Below, in pieces: positions 25,615 through 34,943 of a DNA stretch of 64,000 nucleotides; positions within the stretch are counted from its first letter, which is position 1; each line of letters starts with the position of its first letter. Made by a program: the position numbers and the translations under genes. The DNA is taken from contig NZ_LDAS01000001.1 in assembly GCF_001020565.1 (NCBI RefSeq), positions 906,402-970,401 on the forward strand. The letters run 5' to 3'. Below the pieces are notes generated by a model. It was not told the origin of the DNA, ran no database searches, and was given only the letters and a program-made list of their open reading frames with translations. Source of the stretch: Maribacter thermophilus. Lineage in GTDB: Bacteria; Bacteroidota; Bacteroidia; Flavobacteriales; Flavobacteriaceae.

Positions 25615-25772
25615 TATTTAAAAATCGTTTCTGCCCCCTTTTAAATAGCATTTTCAAAATAATCACTTTTTGTGTTATTGTTAAGTGTCTCATAGTAAAC
25701 AAGCTATAAAATTAAAGATTGTATTGTGAATATCTAATCTCTTTTTTATCCAATACGACTATGGCTAAAACT

Positions 25773-25780
25773 TATATTTG
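25773..25780 (+). promoter_or_regulatory. TATATTTG -7 element of DUF4494 gene
   Basis: A perfect TAnnTTTG match ending 22 bp before the ATG at 25803. No TTG is seen at the -33 position. The distance to the start codon fits a short leader. Confidence 0.45.
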
Positions 25781-25802
25781 CCACCCCTAAAACAATATAA
25801 TT

Positions 25803-26363
25803 ATGAGTGCAACTTGGTACGAGTGTAAAGTAAAATATAGAAAACTGGATGAAGCCAGTGGTATGCAAAAGGTAAAGACCGAGCCTTTTTTAGTGGACGC
25901 CATATCCTATACCGAAGCAGAAAGTAGAATTACAGAAGAAATGTCTGCCTATTTGAGTGATAGCGATGAGATAAAGATTACCAATATCAAAGTCGCAAAT
26001 TTTGCCGAAATACACCCGTTCGAGAATTCTGACCGATGGTTTAAGTCTAAAGTATCATTGATCGTTTTCGATGAAGAAAGCGGTAAAGAACGTAAGACCA
26101 ACCAATACTTGCTTGTTCAGGCCAACGACGTAAAAGAGGCCTATGACAATACGGTAAGTGTTATGAAAGACACCATGGGCGATTATACCATTCCCGCGAT
26201 AACCGAATCGCCTATCATGGATGTTTTTCCATATTTTTCAGGAGAAGAGGATGATGTAGAAAGGGTGGAAAAATTTAAAGAATTAAAAGATTCTGTACCT
26301 GAAGGCAATGAAATGGACGAAGCCTTGGAGATGGCCGATATATTGGGGTCCGAGGAAGAGTAA
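25803..26363 (+). CDS. DUF4494 family cytoplasmic protein
   Basis: A 186-residue soluble protein matching DUF4494, a family widespread in Bacteroidetes. It opens with ATWYECKVKYRKLDEASGMQ and contains EPFLVDAISYTEAESRITEE and SDRWFKSKVSLIVFDEESG, two related halves that suggest an internal repeat of one alpha/beta module. The C-terminal 40 residues are acidic. There is no signal peptide. Function is unknown. It is monocistronic: its own promoter box lies upstream and a strong terminator 50 bp downstream. Confidence 0.9.
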   Translation: MSATWYECKVKYRKLDEASGMQKVKTEPFLVDAISYTEAESRITEEMSAYLSDSDEIKITNIKVANFAEIHPFENSDRWFKSKVSLIVFDEESGKERKTNQYLLVQANDVKEAYDNTVSVMKDTMGDYTIPAITESPIMDVFPYFSGEEDDVERVEKFKELKDSVPEGNEMDEALEMADILGSEEE

Positions 26364-26413
26364 AATATTTATTTACAGGGATTTTCCCTAATTTTGTAGT
26401 AGTGTACAAAAGT

Positions 26414-26443
26414 AAAAAAGGACCTAAATTAGGTCCTTTTTTT
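26414..26443 (+). terminator. Rho-independent terminator after DUF4494 gene
   Basis: A perfect stem, AAAAGGACCTAA pairing with TTAGGTCCTTTT, with a very short loop and a seven-T run. It lies about 50 bp after the stop. Confidence 0.88.
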
Positions 26444-26497
26444 ATATAGAACGGGCTCGTTTTCTCATCGGTTATTTATGGCAAACAAAGATTAATT

Positions 26498-26517
26498 ATA
26501 TTTAAGTACTTAAATAT
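26498..26517. promoter_or_regulatory. 20-bp perfect palindrome, candidate operator before Gfo/Idh gene
   Basis: The 20 bases from 26498 to 26517 equal their own reverse complement, with centre AAGTACTT. The site ends 19 bp before the ATG of the Gfo/Idh gene, a position where a bound repressor would block transcription. No regulator gene is next to it. Confidence 0.5.
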
Positions 26518-26536
26518 CTGTAAATAAGACATTATT

Positions 26537-27643
26537 ATGGGCTCAAGAAGAGATTTTCTACAAAAACTATCTGTATCGGCAGTAAGCCTCCCCTTTATAT
26601 ATTCCCCCACAAATTTATTTGCCGCCAGTGGGGATCCCTACGACGGACCAATTCTCAAAGTGGCCATAATGGGTCTGGGCAGTTATGGTACCCGAGTAGC
26701 CGAAGCCATGCAAAGCTGTAAGCGAGCCAAACTAGTAGGTCTTATAAGTGGCACCCCATCAAAAATAGAAAAATGGAAGGCCCAATATAGTATTCCCGAC
26801 AAGAATTGTTATAACTACGATAATTTTGATGCTATAAAGAATAATCCAGATATTGATGCCGTGTATATTATAACACCCAATGGCTTACATAAAGACCAGA
26901 CCCTACGGGTGGCTAAGGCCGGAAAGCACGTTATCTGTGAAAAACCTATGGGAATCAATGCCAAAGAGGGGCAAGAAATGGTAGATGCATGTAAAGCTGC
27001 GAATGTAAAATTATTGATTGGCTATAGAATGCACTTTGAACCTAAGACCGTGGCGGTCATAAAAATGAGGAAAGAAGGCAAGTTCGGAACACCTAAATTT
27101 TTTCAAGGACAATCTGGATTTACCATTGGCGATCCAACACAATGGCGATTGAACAAAGCCTTGTCCGGTGGTGGGGCTATGATGGATATTGGTATTTATT
27201 CCGTAAACGGCGCACGTTATATGTTGGGTGAGGAACCCATATGGGTAACCGCACAGGAAACAAAGACCGATCCCATAAAATTTAAGGAAGGTATAGATGA
27301 GACCATACAGTTTCAAATGGGGTTTCCCAGTGGTGCCGTAGCCAACTGTCTTTCTACTTATAACATGAATAATCTAGATCGTTTTTTTATGACAGGATCT
27401 AAGGGATTTGTAGAAATGCAGCCTTCAACAGGATATGGCCCTATAGAAGGGCGTACACATGAAGGTCCGTTGACACAACCACATGTAACGCACCAAACAC
27501 TTCAAATGGATGGTATGGCAGCTCTTATTTTTGATGGTTTACAGCCTATAGTTCCTATAGACGGTGAAGAAGGTGTAAAGGATATGAAAATTATAGATGC
27601 CATTTTTTTAGCAGCTAAAACGGGAAATAAAATAAAACTTTGA
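26537..27643 (+). CDS. Tat-exported Gfo/Idh/MocA family oxidoreductase
   Basis: NAD(P)-dependent oxidoreductase of the glucose-fructose oxidoreductase type, 368 residues. A twin-arginine signal (SRRDFLQKLSVSAVSLPF) marks export with the cofactor already bound. The Rossmann fold starts at VAIMGLGSYGTRVAEAM; the catalytic-loop motif CEKPMG comes at about residue 135; the C-terminal alpha/beta domain follows. Members act on sugars or sugar derivatives, and the exported ones often keep a tightly bound NADP. The substrate is unknown. It is monocistronic, between a terminator upstream and a convergent M13 peptidase gene, with a 20-bp palindrome just before the start. Confidence 0.93.
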   Translation: MGSRRDFLQKLSVSAVSLPFIYSPTNLFAASGDPYDGPILKVAIMGLGSYGTRVAEAMQSCKRAKLVGLISGTPSKIEKWKAQYSIPDKNCYNYDNFDAIKNNPDIDAVYIITPNGLHKDQTLRVAKAGKHVICEKPMGINAKEGQEMVDACKAANVKLLIGYRMHFEPKTVAVIKMRKEGKFGTPKFFQGQSGFTIGDPTQWRLNKALSGGGAMMDIGIYSVNGARYMLGEEPIWVTAQETKTDPIKFKEGIDETIQFQMGFPSGAVANCLSTYNMNNLDRFFMTGSKGFVEMQPSTGYGPIEGRTHEGPLTQPHVTHQTLQMDGMAALIFDGLQPIVPIDGEEGVKDMKIIDAIFLAAKTGNKIKL

Positions 27644-27734
27644 CCTATACCCTAATAATAAGATCATTATATCGTCATTTTATTTCCCGTAATATTTTTT
27701 TAAAAATTTGATGCTGGAGGTTACAGATGGCCCA

Positions 27735-29744
27735 TTACCAAATTTTAATTCTTTCTTCTTCAGGTTTGTAATTTTTTTCACCAGGTTTTACATCGAACGC
27801 TTCGTAAAATGGGGTAAAATTCATCAAAGGTCCGTTCACACGCCAAATGGCCGGGGAATGTGGATTGGTGTTCACATAATTGCGTAAAAATGCATCTCTG
27901 GTCTTAACTCTCCAAATACGGGCAATAGACAAGAAGAAACGTTGGTCGGGGGTATATCCGTTAATCTTAACGGTATCTTGCCCCTGTTGCGTCATTTTAA
28001 AGGCATCATAAGCAATGGAGATACCTCCGTTATCTGCTGTGTTTTCTCCAATGGTAAGCGCACCTTTTACATGAACACTGTCCAATACGGTAAATGTGCT
28101 ATAACGATCGATCAGTTGCTGTGTTTTAGATTTGAATTTTTTTAGGTCGTCTTGTGTCCACCAATTTTTTAAATTACCGTCTTTGTCGTATTGTGCGCCA
28201 TTATCATCAAAAGCATGTGTAAGCTCATGGCCAATGACCATGCCTATACCGCCATAATTTACGGCATCGTCCGCTTCAACATCAAAATAAGGGAATTGTA
28301 AGATTCCAGCAGGAAAAACAATCTCGTTCAAAGATGGATTATAATAAGCTGTTACCGTAGAAGGTGTTGTACCCCACCGGTCTTTATTGGGGGGTTGGTT
28401 CAAATCTTTCATCCTATACTCATATTCATTTTTGTGAAGGGCCACCACGTTTTCATAAAACTTGTTCTTATCAATGGTCACGTCATACTCTCGCCATACA
28501 TCTGGATATCCAATTTTTTTGGTAATGGCATAAAGCTTTTCCTTGGCTTTTAGTTTGGTACTGTCACTCATCCAGTCCAGTTCTGAAATTCTATTTTCAA
28601 AAGCTTTTTGAAGATTGTTTACCAAATCCAAAACTCTTTTTTTTGCTGCTTCATCAAAATACCTTTTTACGTATAATTGACCTAGGGCAAAACCAAGCTT
28701 ACGATCCACCTGTTGTACCATTAATTGCGCTCTTGGCTTTTGTTTAGATTGTCCGTACAGTACTTTATTATACTCAAAAACGGCCATTTCAAAAGGAGCA
28801 CTCAAGTAATCCGCGGCATTGTTCAACGTATGGGCCTTTAAATAGGTTTTCCAATCCTGTACAGAAACTGAACCTAGCATTTCGTTTAGTTTTTTATAAT
28901 ACGCTGGTTGTTTAACATCTACGGAGTCCACTTCCAATGCTAATTCTGAAAACATCTTGCTCCATGCGATATTTGGTTCGTTGCCTGTCATGTCCGATAC
29001 AGAGAACTTATTGTAATTGGCCTGAATGTTTCTGCGTTCAATACGTGTTTTATGGGCTTCGGCAAACTTTTTTTCTATATCATACACAGTTTCTGCCATG
29101 GCTTCCGCATTTTCGTTGTCCGTCAGTTCAAACAAAGTAGCTACATATTTTTTATAGGCCTGTTGAATGCCAATGGAAGCTGAATCGGTTTTAAAATAAT
29201 AATCACGGTCCGGTAGCCCCAAACCTGCTTGACTCGCATGTAAAATATTGATACTACTATTTTTGGTATCGGCACTGACTCTTAAATTTATAATGGAGTT
29301 ATTACCGTTCTGTATTTCTTTGGTTACAAAATTCATAATACCGGCCACGTCTTTTATTTCATCTATTTGTTGCAGAACCGGCTTTACAGGCGTATAACCA
29401 CGTTTGTTTATTTGCGCCGTGTCCATACCAGAGGCATAGAAATCACCTACTTTTTGTTCGATACTTCCTTTAGGATGCTCTTGGGCAGATACATCTTCCA
29501 AAATATTTTGAAGTAATTGTTTTTGGGGAATGTTCAAAAAACTATAGGACCCTACTCCTACTTGATCATCGGCAATTTGGATGGTATCGTACCAAATCTT
29601 ATTTACGTGCATAAAAAAATTGTCTCCCGGTTTAATGTCGTCGGAAATACCGGTAAAATCTATTTTTGATGGTTTTTGGGGTTTCTCTTGTTCACACGAG
29701 ATAAATAAGAGCGCTGTAAATACTGCTAAACAATAATATTTCAT
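27735..29744 (-). CDS. M13 family (neprilysin-like) zinc metallopeptidase
   Basis: A 669-residue secreted endopeptidase with lipobox FISC near residue 17. Both M13 parts are present: the N-terminal helical domain and the catalytic C-terminal domain. The zinc motif HExxH is His506-Glu507-x-x-His510 in IGHELTHAFDDNGAQYD, and the third ligand lies in the ENTADNGG motif about 60 residues on. The substrate-binding Asn-Pro-His-Ser region is NTNPHSPAIWRVNGPLMN. The family cleaves short peptides. It is convergent with the Gfo/Idh gene and lies 65 bp after the class V aminotransferase on the same strand, possibly co-transcribed. Confidence 0.95.
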   Translation of the reverse strand: MKYYCLAVFTALLFISCEQEKPQKPSKIDFTGISDDIKPGDNFFMHVNKIWYDTIQIADDQVGVGSYSFLNIPQKQLLQNILEDVSAQEHPKGSIEQKVGDFYASGMDTAQINKRGYTPVKPVLQQIDEIKDVAGIMNFVTKEIQNGNNSIINLRVSADTKNSSINILHASQAGLGLPDRDYYFKTDSASIGIQQAYKKYVATLFELTDNENAEAMAETVYDIEKKFAEAHKTRIERRNIQANYNKFSVSDMTGNEPNIAWSKMFSELALEVDSVDVKQPAYYKKLNEMLGSVSVQDWKTYLKAHTLNNAADYLSAPFEMAVFEYNKVLYGQSKQKPRAQLMVQQVDRKLGFALGQLYVKRYFDEAAKKRVLDLVNNLQKAFENRISELDWMSDSTKLKAKEKLYAITKKIGYPDVWREYDVTIDKNKFYENVVALHKNEYEYRMKDLNQPPNKDRWGTTPSTVTAYYNPSLNEIVFPAGILQFPYFDVEADDAVNYGGIGMVIGHELTHAFDDNGAQYDKDGNLKNWWTQDDLKKFKSKTQQLIDRYSTFTVLDSVHVKGALTIGENTADNGGISIAYDAFKMTQQGQDTVKINGYTPDQRFFLSIARIWRVKTRDAFLRNYVNTNPHSPAIWRVNGPLMNFTPFYEAFDVKPGEKNYKPEEERIKIW

Positions 29745-29809
29745 AGGGTTAATTTTAAGTAAAAAAGAATTATAAGATGTTTGTTTATTTTAGGATGGGT
29801 TATATACGA

Positions 29810-31084
29810 TCAAGCTAAACTTTGAACAATATCCAAGGCTTTGTCTATTTCTTCTTTTGAATTATAAATATGAACCGAATGTCGGATCATTTTACTCCCC
29901 ACAGACCGGGGCTGTAGTTTTTCGCGCTCCCACATAATTCTCTGTAGATCGGGCCCCGAATATCCTGCTACACCATAACTGGTAATGCCGGCGGCCATGT
30001 CTTCGTTCGTAGAAGAGTAAATGGTTACATGTGGCATTTTTTTTAGTCCTTCCCTTAAATACATCCCCAACTCCTTAATACGGCCCAACCAATTTTCTGC
30101 CCCGATAGTATTAAAAAAGTCTACAGCGGCATTGTAACCTTCCATAAGCCCTGCGTTGCCCGTCCCATTTTGCATTAATCTAAACCCATGGTCCTCTTGG
30201 TTGTCCCAATTGTAGCTAGCTATGGTAGACCAAATAGAAGGGGCTACATTTTTATTCACGTATAAAAGGCCACTACCTGCAGGAGCCAACAGCCATTTGT
30301 GTAAACTAGAATAATAGGCATCGCAGCCTATATCCTTAACATCTACAGGAATATGGCCTACACATTGTGCACCATCCAATACTGTAAAGATTCCCCTTTT
30401 TTGCGCCTCGGCACATATTGCCTTTACGGGCATAACGGTTCCAAGGCCCGATACAATATGCGGAATGGCAATGACCTTGGTCTTTATGGTAACTTGTTTA
30501 AAAATGGCATCGAAAACGGCCTCTGGGTCATTGGCAGGTGTTGGTAATGTGGCCTGTTTGTATACACAACCTTTTCGTTTGGCCAATAACTGCCATGCAC
30601 CAAATCCTCCACCGTGTTCTTGATCGGTATTCAAAAGTTCATCACCCGACTTAAGGTCAAGTCCCATGCCTACATAATTCATCCCAAAAGTGGCATTTTG
30701 GGTTAGAGAGATCTCCTTATAGTCGCTGTTAATAATGTTTGCTAGTTTGGTCCGTAATTCTTTGTACGGAAAATATCCTGTTAAAAGCTCTGGTCCCGTA
30801 CCATTTTTATAGTCAATGGTAGCCGCTTCAATATTGTAGTGCATCATATGGTGTATCATTCGGTCCAGGGCGTAACCGGAAGTAGGTCCCATAGTGCCAT
30901 TATTAAAGTAGGTAGCTCCTTCCTTTAGGGGAAATTGCTTGCGCACCGTTTTCCAATAGGCTTCATCTATTTTTGTATTCTTCAGTGGATCTAAAGACCA
31001 TTTTTTGTCGGTTTCAAAAGAGAGTAAAGGAGCTGATAATAAAGCCATAGCTCCTTGTTTTAGGAATTTTCTACGCTGAAACAT
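29810..31084 (-). CDS. Exported class V aminotransferase-fold PLP enzyme
   Basis: PLP-dependent enzyme of the class V (cysteine desulfurase / isopenicillin-N epimerase-like) fold, about 424 residues. The ATG at 31084 gives a Tat-like leader (FQRRKFLKQGAMALLSAPLL). The PLP-binding region contains TQNATFGMNYVGMGL, a phosphate-contacting segment, and TVLDGAQCVGHIPVDV, whose Asp contacts the pyridine nitrogen. The Schiff-base lysine is in YSSLHKWLLAPAGSG. It is close to the isopenicillin-N epimerase-like branch rather than NifS, because the conserved Cys loop is absent. Substrate unknown. An alternative start at 31123 adds 13 residues before the twin arginines. Confidence 0.9.
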   Translation of the reverse strand: MFQRRKFLKQGAMALLSAPLLSFETDKKWSLDPLKNTKIDEAYWKTVRKQFPLKEGATYFNNGTMGPTSGYALDRMIHHMMHYNIEAATIDYKNGTGPELLTGYFPYKELRTKLANIINSDYKEISLTQNATFGMNYVGMGLDLKSGDELLNTDQEHGGGFGAWQLLAKRKGCVYKQATLPTPANDPEAVFDAIFKQVTIKTKVIAIPHIVSGLGTVMPVKAICAEAQKRGIFTVLDGAQCVGHIPVDVKDIGCDAYYSSLHKWLLAPAGSGLLYVNKNVAPSIWSTIASYNWDNQEDHGFRLMQNGTGNAGLMEGYNAAVDFFNTIGAENWLGRIKELGMYLREGLKKMPHVTIYSSTNEDMAAGITSYGVAGYSGPDLQRIMWEREKLQPRSVGSKMIRHSVHIYNSKEEIDKALDIVQSLA

Positions 31085-31189
31085 AAGGTTATTGGTTGGT
31101 AGACCCAATGTAGTGAAAACCATAAAATTATTCCCTACTATTTTTATAAAAATTAAGGGGCTATTTTATGGATTCGCAAACCGAAAACC

Positions 31190-31927
31190 TTAAAGGTTCA
31201 GAGAGTTTCTATTTATGAATTCTAAAAACTTGGGTTTATATTGTTCCGATACGGTGATGCGTTGGTTGTTGATTATGATCTGGCTACGTTCAATGATCTC
31301 AACATATTTTAAGGATACTATAAAAGACCTATGCACCCGCATAAATTGTGTTTCGGGAAGCTCTTCCTCCAAACTTTTTAAACTCATTAATGTTAAAACG
31401 GGCTTAGGATTGTCTTTTACCCATATTTTAATATAATCCTTTAAACCTTCAAAATACAGAACATCGGATAACTTTATGCGCAATTGTTTGTATTCCGATT
31501 TAACAAAAAGAAATTCTTTTTCGTGGGTAATACCCGAAGTGGTATTATTGCCCTTAATCAATGTAAACCATTCCAGCGCCTTGTTGGCCGCAGTTAAAAA
31601 TTCAGCATAGTCAAACGGTTTCAACAAATAATCCAATGCTTCTACCTTAAATCCTTCTATGGCATACTGGTCAAAAGCCGTTGTGAAAATTACCCTTGTA
31701 TTCTTCGGGAGCATTTTAGAAAATTCGAGTCCGGTGAGGTCTGGCATTTGAATATCCAAAAAAAGCACATCCACAGGTTCTGAATTTATGAATTGCATTG
31801 CTTCTATAGCACTGCCACATTTCTTCTTTAGAACCAAAAAAGGTGTTTTGTTTACATAGCTCTCCACCAAATTTAAGGCCATTGGTTCGTCGTCTACGAT
31901 CATACATGTAAGCTGAACACTATCCAT
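31190..31927 (-). CDS. LytTR-family response regulator of the efflux operon
   Basis: The receiver domain has Asp12/Asp13 and phospho-acceptor Asp58 in LFLDIQMPDLTG. The LytTR domain at about 140-240 includes FVKSEYKQLRIKLSDVLYFE and FMRVHRSFIVSLKYVE. It directly abuts its kinase gene and is the last gene of a six-gene reverse operon that begins with TolC. The position suggests it regulates the efflux operon in which it lies. The 21-bp repeat pair seen at the other LytTR locus was not found in front of this operon. Confidence 0.94.
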   Translation of the reverse strand: MDSVQLTCMIVDDEPMALNLVESYVNKTPFLVLKKKCGSAIEAMQFINSEPVDVLFLDIQMPDLTGLEFSKMLPKNTRVIFTTAFDQYAIEGFKVEALDYLLKPFDYAEFLTAANKALEWFTLIKGNNTTSGITHEKEFLFVKSEYKQLRIKLSDVLYFEGLKDYIKIWVKDNPKPVLTLMSLKSLEEELPETQFMRVHRSFIVSLKYVEIIERSQIIINNQRITVSEQYKPKFLEFINRNSLNL

Positions 31928-32977
31928 TTATGTCTCTATTTTTAAATTAACGGTATAAACCCCTTCTTTGAGTTCCCTTTTAAAATAATATTTATTTGGA
32001 TACAATAATTCTAAGCGTTTTTCTAAATTCTGTAATCCGATACCCGATCCACTTTTATCGTTCTCCTCTTTTGGAAAATTATGGTTTTCCAGCATAAAGT
32101 TTACCACGTTCTCCTCAGTTATCATTTCAATTGATATAGTACTATTCTTATTTGCGGAAACACCGTGTTTAAAGGCATTTTCTATTAATGATATAAACAA
32201 TAACGGAGCTATTTTAATGTTGCTCTCCCCTATGGGGAAGGCAGACTCTACCAGCGTTTTGTCTGTAAGGCGCAGTTTCATTAGCTCTATATATTTTCGC
32301 ATGAACTCTATTTCTTTTGAAAGTGGTACCAGCTCTGTATTCGTTTCATACAATAGGTAACGCATAAGCTTGCCCAAACTATGGATGGTAGACTTTGCCT
32401 TTTCTGGTGAAATATCTACAAGAGAATAGATATTGTTCAAAGAATTAAAAAAGAAGTGGGGCTGCAACTGATATCTGAGATGTTGTAGCTCTGTATGTAG
32501 TTTAAAATTTTCAGCTTCTTTACGTTGCGCTTCTGTTTTTACCCATCTTTTGGTTGTTTTAATGGCAATGGACAAAAGAAGTGGTGCTGCATAGGATAAC
32601 ATTTGCACATAAATGAACAATTTAAACGGAGGTCCCTCCCTATTGTCGTTCGGTGGACGATTATTGATTAATTCAGAAAAAAATGTACTCTCTATCCCTT
32701 CTTTCAACAAGATAAAAAAAACGATCATGGCTATGTTGATAATAACAAACACCAAGGTTTTTTTTGAGAAAAGGTATTTATCTATGAGAACAAAAAAATT
32801 CAGATAAAAAATAATCGCATAAAATAATATTGGAATAAAGAAATGGGCAATTAGCCTATTTATATCCTGTTCTTCCCTATATGATAAAATAAAGGGCATA
32901 CTAAACAGCACCAACCAGATAAGAAGGTGCTGTATAAATATTATTTTTTTGTTTTTGTGCATAAATAACCTATTCAT
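31928..32977 (-). CDS. LytS-type sensor histidine kinase of the efflux operon
   Basis: Membrane kinase of the PF06580 group with four predicted helices (about 11-31, 43-66, 73-91 and 119-141). Between helices 3 and 4 is a short Pro/Asn-rich loop (NNRPPNDNREGPP), analogous to the longer Pro/Gly loop of the kinase at 23874. The phospho-acceptor is His174 in LQPHFFFNSLNNIYS. The ATPase domain includes LISLIENAFKHGVSANKN and SGIGLQNLEKRL. Its start overlaps the permease stop by 8 bp, so efflux pump and sensor are made together. It may sense the pumped compound or envelope state. Confidence 0.94.
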   Translation of the reverse strand: MNRLFMHKNKKIIFIQHLLIWLVLFSMPFILSYREEQDINRLIAHFFIPILFYAIIFYLNFFVLIDKYLFSKKTLVFVIINIAMIVFFILLKEGIESTFFSELINNRPPNDNREGPPFKLFIYVQMLSYAAPLLLSIAIKTTKRWVKTEAQRKEAENFKLHTELQHLRYQLQPHFFFNSLNNIYSLVDISPEKAKSTIHSLGKLMRYLLYETNTELVPLSKEIEFMRKYIELMKLRLTDKTLVESAFPIGESNIKIAPLLFISLIENAFKHGVSANKNSTISIEMITEENVVNFMLENHNFPKEENDKSGSGIGLQNLEKRLELLYPNKYYFKRELKEGVYTVNLKIET

Positions 32978-34190
32978 AGCGCAATGCGGTAATTGGGTCT
33001 AATGCCGCTGCTTTTCTTGCAGGGTACCACCCAAAGAATATTCCTGTGATGGCACACACGGCAAATGATATTACAATGGAATACATTGCGACACTGGTAG
33101 GCCAATGTAAGAACTTTTCTATAAAAACCGTTGCACTTAAGCCTAAGATTACGCCCAAGACCCCTCCAGTGATACTGATTAAAATAGCTTCAATCAAAAA
33201 TTGCATCAGTATATCGGATCCCTTGCCACCTACGGCCATTCTAAGACCTATTTCCTTGGTACGTTCTTTTACCGATACGTACATGATGTTCATGATACCG
33301 ATACCACCGATCAATAAAGAAATACCGGCTACGGCCACCAAAAGAACGGTCAACATTTCACTGGTAGAACTGAATGTTGATATCAATTCTTCCATAGAAC
33401 GTACTGTAAAATCATCATCTTCATAATCCAGAAGTTTGTGTTGCGCACGCAGAATTTCGGTAACCTGTGTTACAGCTTCGGGTGCATCGTCTTCACTTGC
33501 GGCCGACGCCATGATCTGGTTTAAATAATCGATGGCCAAAATACGTTTTTGAACTGTGGAAAAAGGAGCTATGACTATGTCATCTTGATCTTGGCCAAAG
33601 GTGTTTTCCCCTTTTTCTTCCAATACCCCGATAACTGTGAACGGTATACTGTTAAAACGGATCAACTTACCAATGGGATCTTCACCATCCGGGAATATGT
33701 TATCTACAACCGTCTGACCTAATAAAACAACCTTAGAAGCAGATTGTACCTCGGCATCGGTAAACATACTTCCACTTTGAAGTCCGACCACTTTAATGTC
33801 CAAGTATTCTGGATATACACCATAAATGGTAGATGGCCAGTTATTTGATCCGTTTATGACTTGTCCACCACCATTTACAACAGGCGTAATATAATTTAAT
33901 AATGTGGATTTTTCTTTTATTTCTTTATAGTCATTGAGCGTCAATGTTTGCACATCGCCACCACTTCCTCTTGCGGGTCCTCTGTCATCTTCCCCAGGTC
34001 TAACGGTTATCATGTTAGAACCCATGCTAGAAATGGTTGTACGAATACTTTCTTTAGACCCTTCGCCTATGGCAAGCATCGCAATCACCGAAGCAACACC
34101 TATAATGATGCCCAACATGGTCAATAATGTCCTTAGTTTGTTAAGGACAATAGCTTTATAGGCTATTTTTAATAGATTTAATACTCTCAT
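32970..34190 (-). CDS. MacB-type ABC transporter permease
   Basis: A 406-residue inner-membrane protein with the MacB/FtsX layout. Helix 1 at about 20-42 (LTMLGIIIGVASVIAML) leads into a large periplasmic domain (about 45-275) and three C-terminal helices (about 283-305, 328-352 and 365-392). The FtsX core motif ERTKEIGLRMAVGGKGSDIL lies in the cytoplasmic loop. The chosen ATG lies two bases after the ATPase stop; a TTG six bases earlier is possible. MacB-type permeases work with an ATPase, a periplasmic adaptor and TolC, driving mechanotransmission to expel drugs, toxins or lipoproteins. All partners are in this operon. Confidence 0.95.
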   Translation of the reverse strand: MRVLNLLKIAYKAIVLNKLRTLLTMLGIIIGVASVIAMLAIGEGSKESIRTTISSMGSNMITVRPGEDDRGPARGSGGDVQTLTLNDYKEIKEKSTLLNYITPVVNGGGQVINGSNNWPSTIYGVYPEYLDIKVVGLQSGSMFTDAEVQSASKVVLLGQTVVDNIFPDGEDPIGKLIRFNSIPFTVIGVLEEKGENTFGQDQDDIVIAPFSTVQKRILAIDYLNQIMASAASEDDAPEAVTQVTEILRAQHKLLDYEDDDFTVRSMEELISTFSSTSEMLTVLLVAVAGISLLIGGIGIMNIMYVSVKERTKEIGLRMAVGGKGSDILMQFLIEAILISITGGVLGVILGLSATVFIEKFLHWPTSVAMYSIVISFAVCAITGIFFGWYPARKAAALDPITALRYE

Positions 34191-34192
34191 GA

Positions 34193-34936
34193 TCAATGGT
34201 CTTCTTTAGGTAATTTTGCTAATTCTTCTGCCGCCGATTGTATATTATCATTCAAATAATCTTGAATAATATTACCATCTTTTAACACGATGGTTCTACT
34301 GCTAAAGGTGGCAATATCGGGTTCGTGGGTCACAAAAGTAATGGTGATGCCCTGTTTATTGAGTTCTTGGAACAAAGACATGATCTCGTATGATGTTCTT
34401 GTATCAAGGTTACCTGTTGCCTCATCGGCCAAAATCAGGACCGGATTGTTTACCAGCGATCTTGCAATGGCCACACGCTGCTGCTGCCCACCAGATAGTT
34501 GTGCCGGGGTGTGGTGCAATCTGTCTGCCAACCCAACCATTTCCAAAGCCTTTATGGCCCGTTCGCGCCTTTCTTCGGTAGAAACCTTACTATTGTATAA
34601 AAGGGGTAATTCTACATTTTCTATGGCAGACGTTCTTGCCAATAGGTTGTAAGACTGAAATATGAAGCCTATTTTTTCATTTCTGATAGTGGCCAATTCA
34701 TTTCTGCTAAGGTCTTTCATACTAACACCATCAATTTCATAGGTCCCCGATGTTGGTTGGTCCAAACAGCCCAATATATTCAGCATGGTACTTTTTCCCG
34801 ATCCACTAGACCCCATGATGGTTACGAATTCCCCTTCATGTATAGTATATGAGATTCCCTTTAACGCATGCACAGTTTCGGTGCCCATGGTAAAATCGCG
34901 TTTTAGGTTTTCTATTTTTATTATTTCCTTGCTCAT
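34193..34936 (-). CDS. MacB/LolD-type ABC transporter ATP-binding protein
   Basis: ATPase of 247 residues. Walker A is GSSGSGKST, the signature motif LSGGQQQRVAIARSL, Walker B LILADEATGNLD, and the switch histidine lies in TFVTHEPDIA. The ATG at 34936 (MSKEIIKIENL) starts 7 bp after the adaptor stop; a longer frame to 35002 reads inside the adaptor gene and was rejected. The sequence has the MacB/LolD-subfamily form (KGISYTIHEGEFVTIMGSSG). Unlike Escherichia coli MacB, ATPase and permease are separate genes. Confidence 0.96.
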   Translation of the reverse strand: MSKEIIKIENLKRDFTMGTETVHALKGISYTIHEGEFVTIMGSSGSGKSTMLNILGCLDQPTSGTYEIDGVSMKDLSRNELATIRNEKIGFIFQSYNLLARTSAIENVELPLLYNSKVSTEERRERAIKALEMVGLADRLHHTPAQLSGGQQQRVAIARSLVNNPVLILADEATGNLDTRTSYEIMSLFQELNKQGITITFVTHEPDIATFSSRTIVLKDGNIIQDYLNDNIQSAAEELAKLPKEDH

Positions 34937-34943
34937 GATGTTG

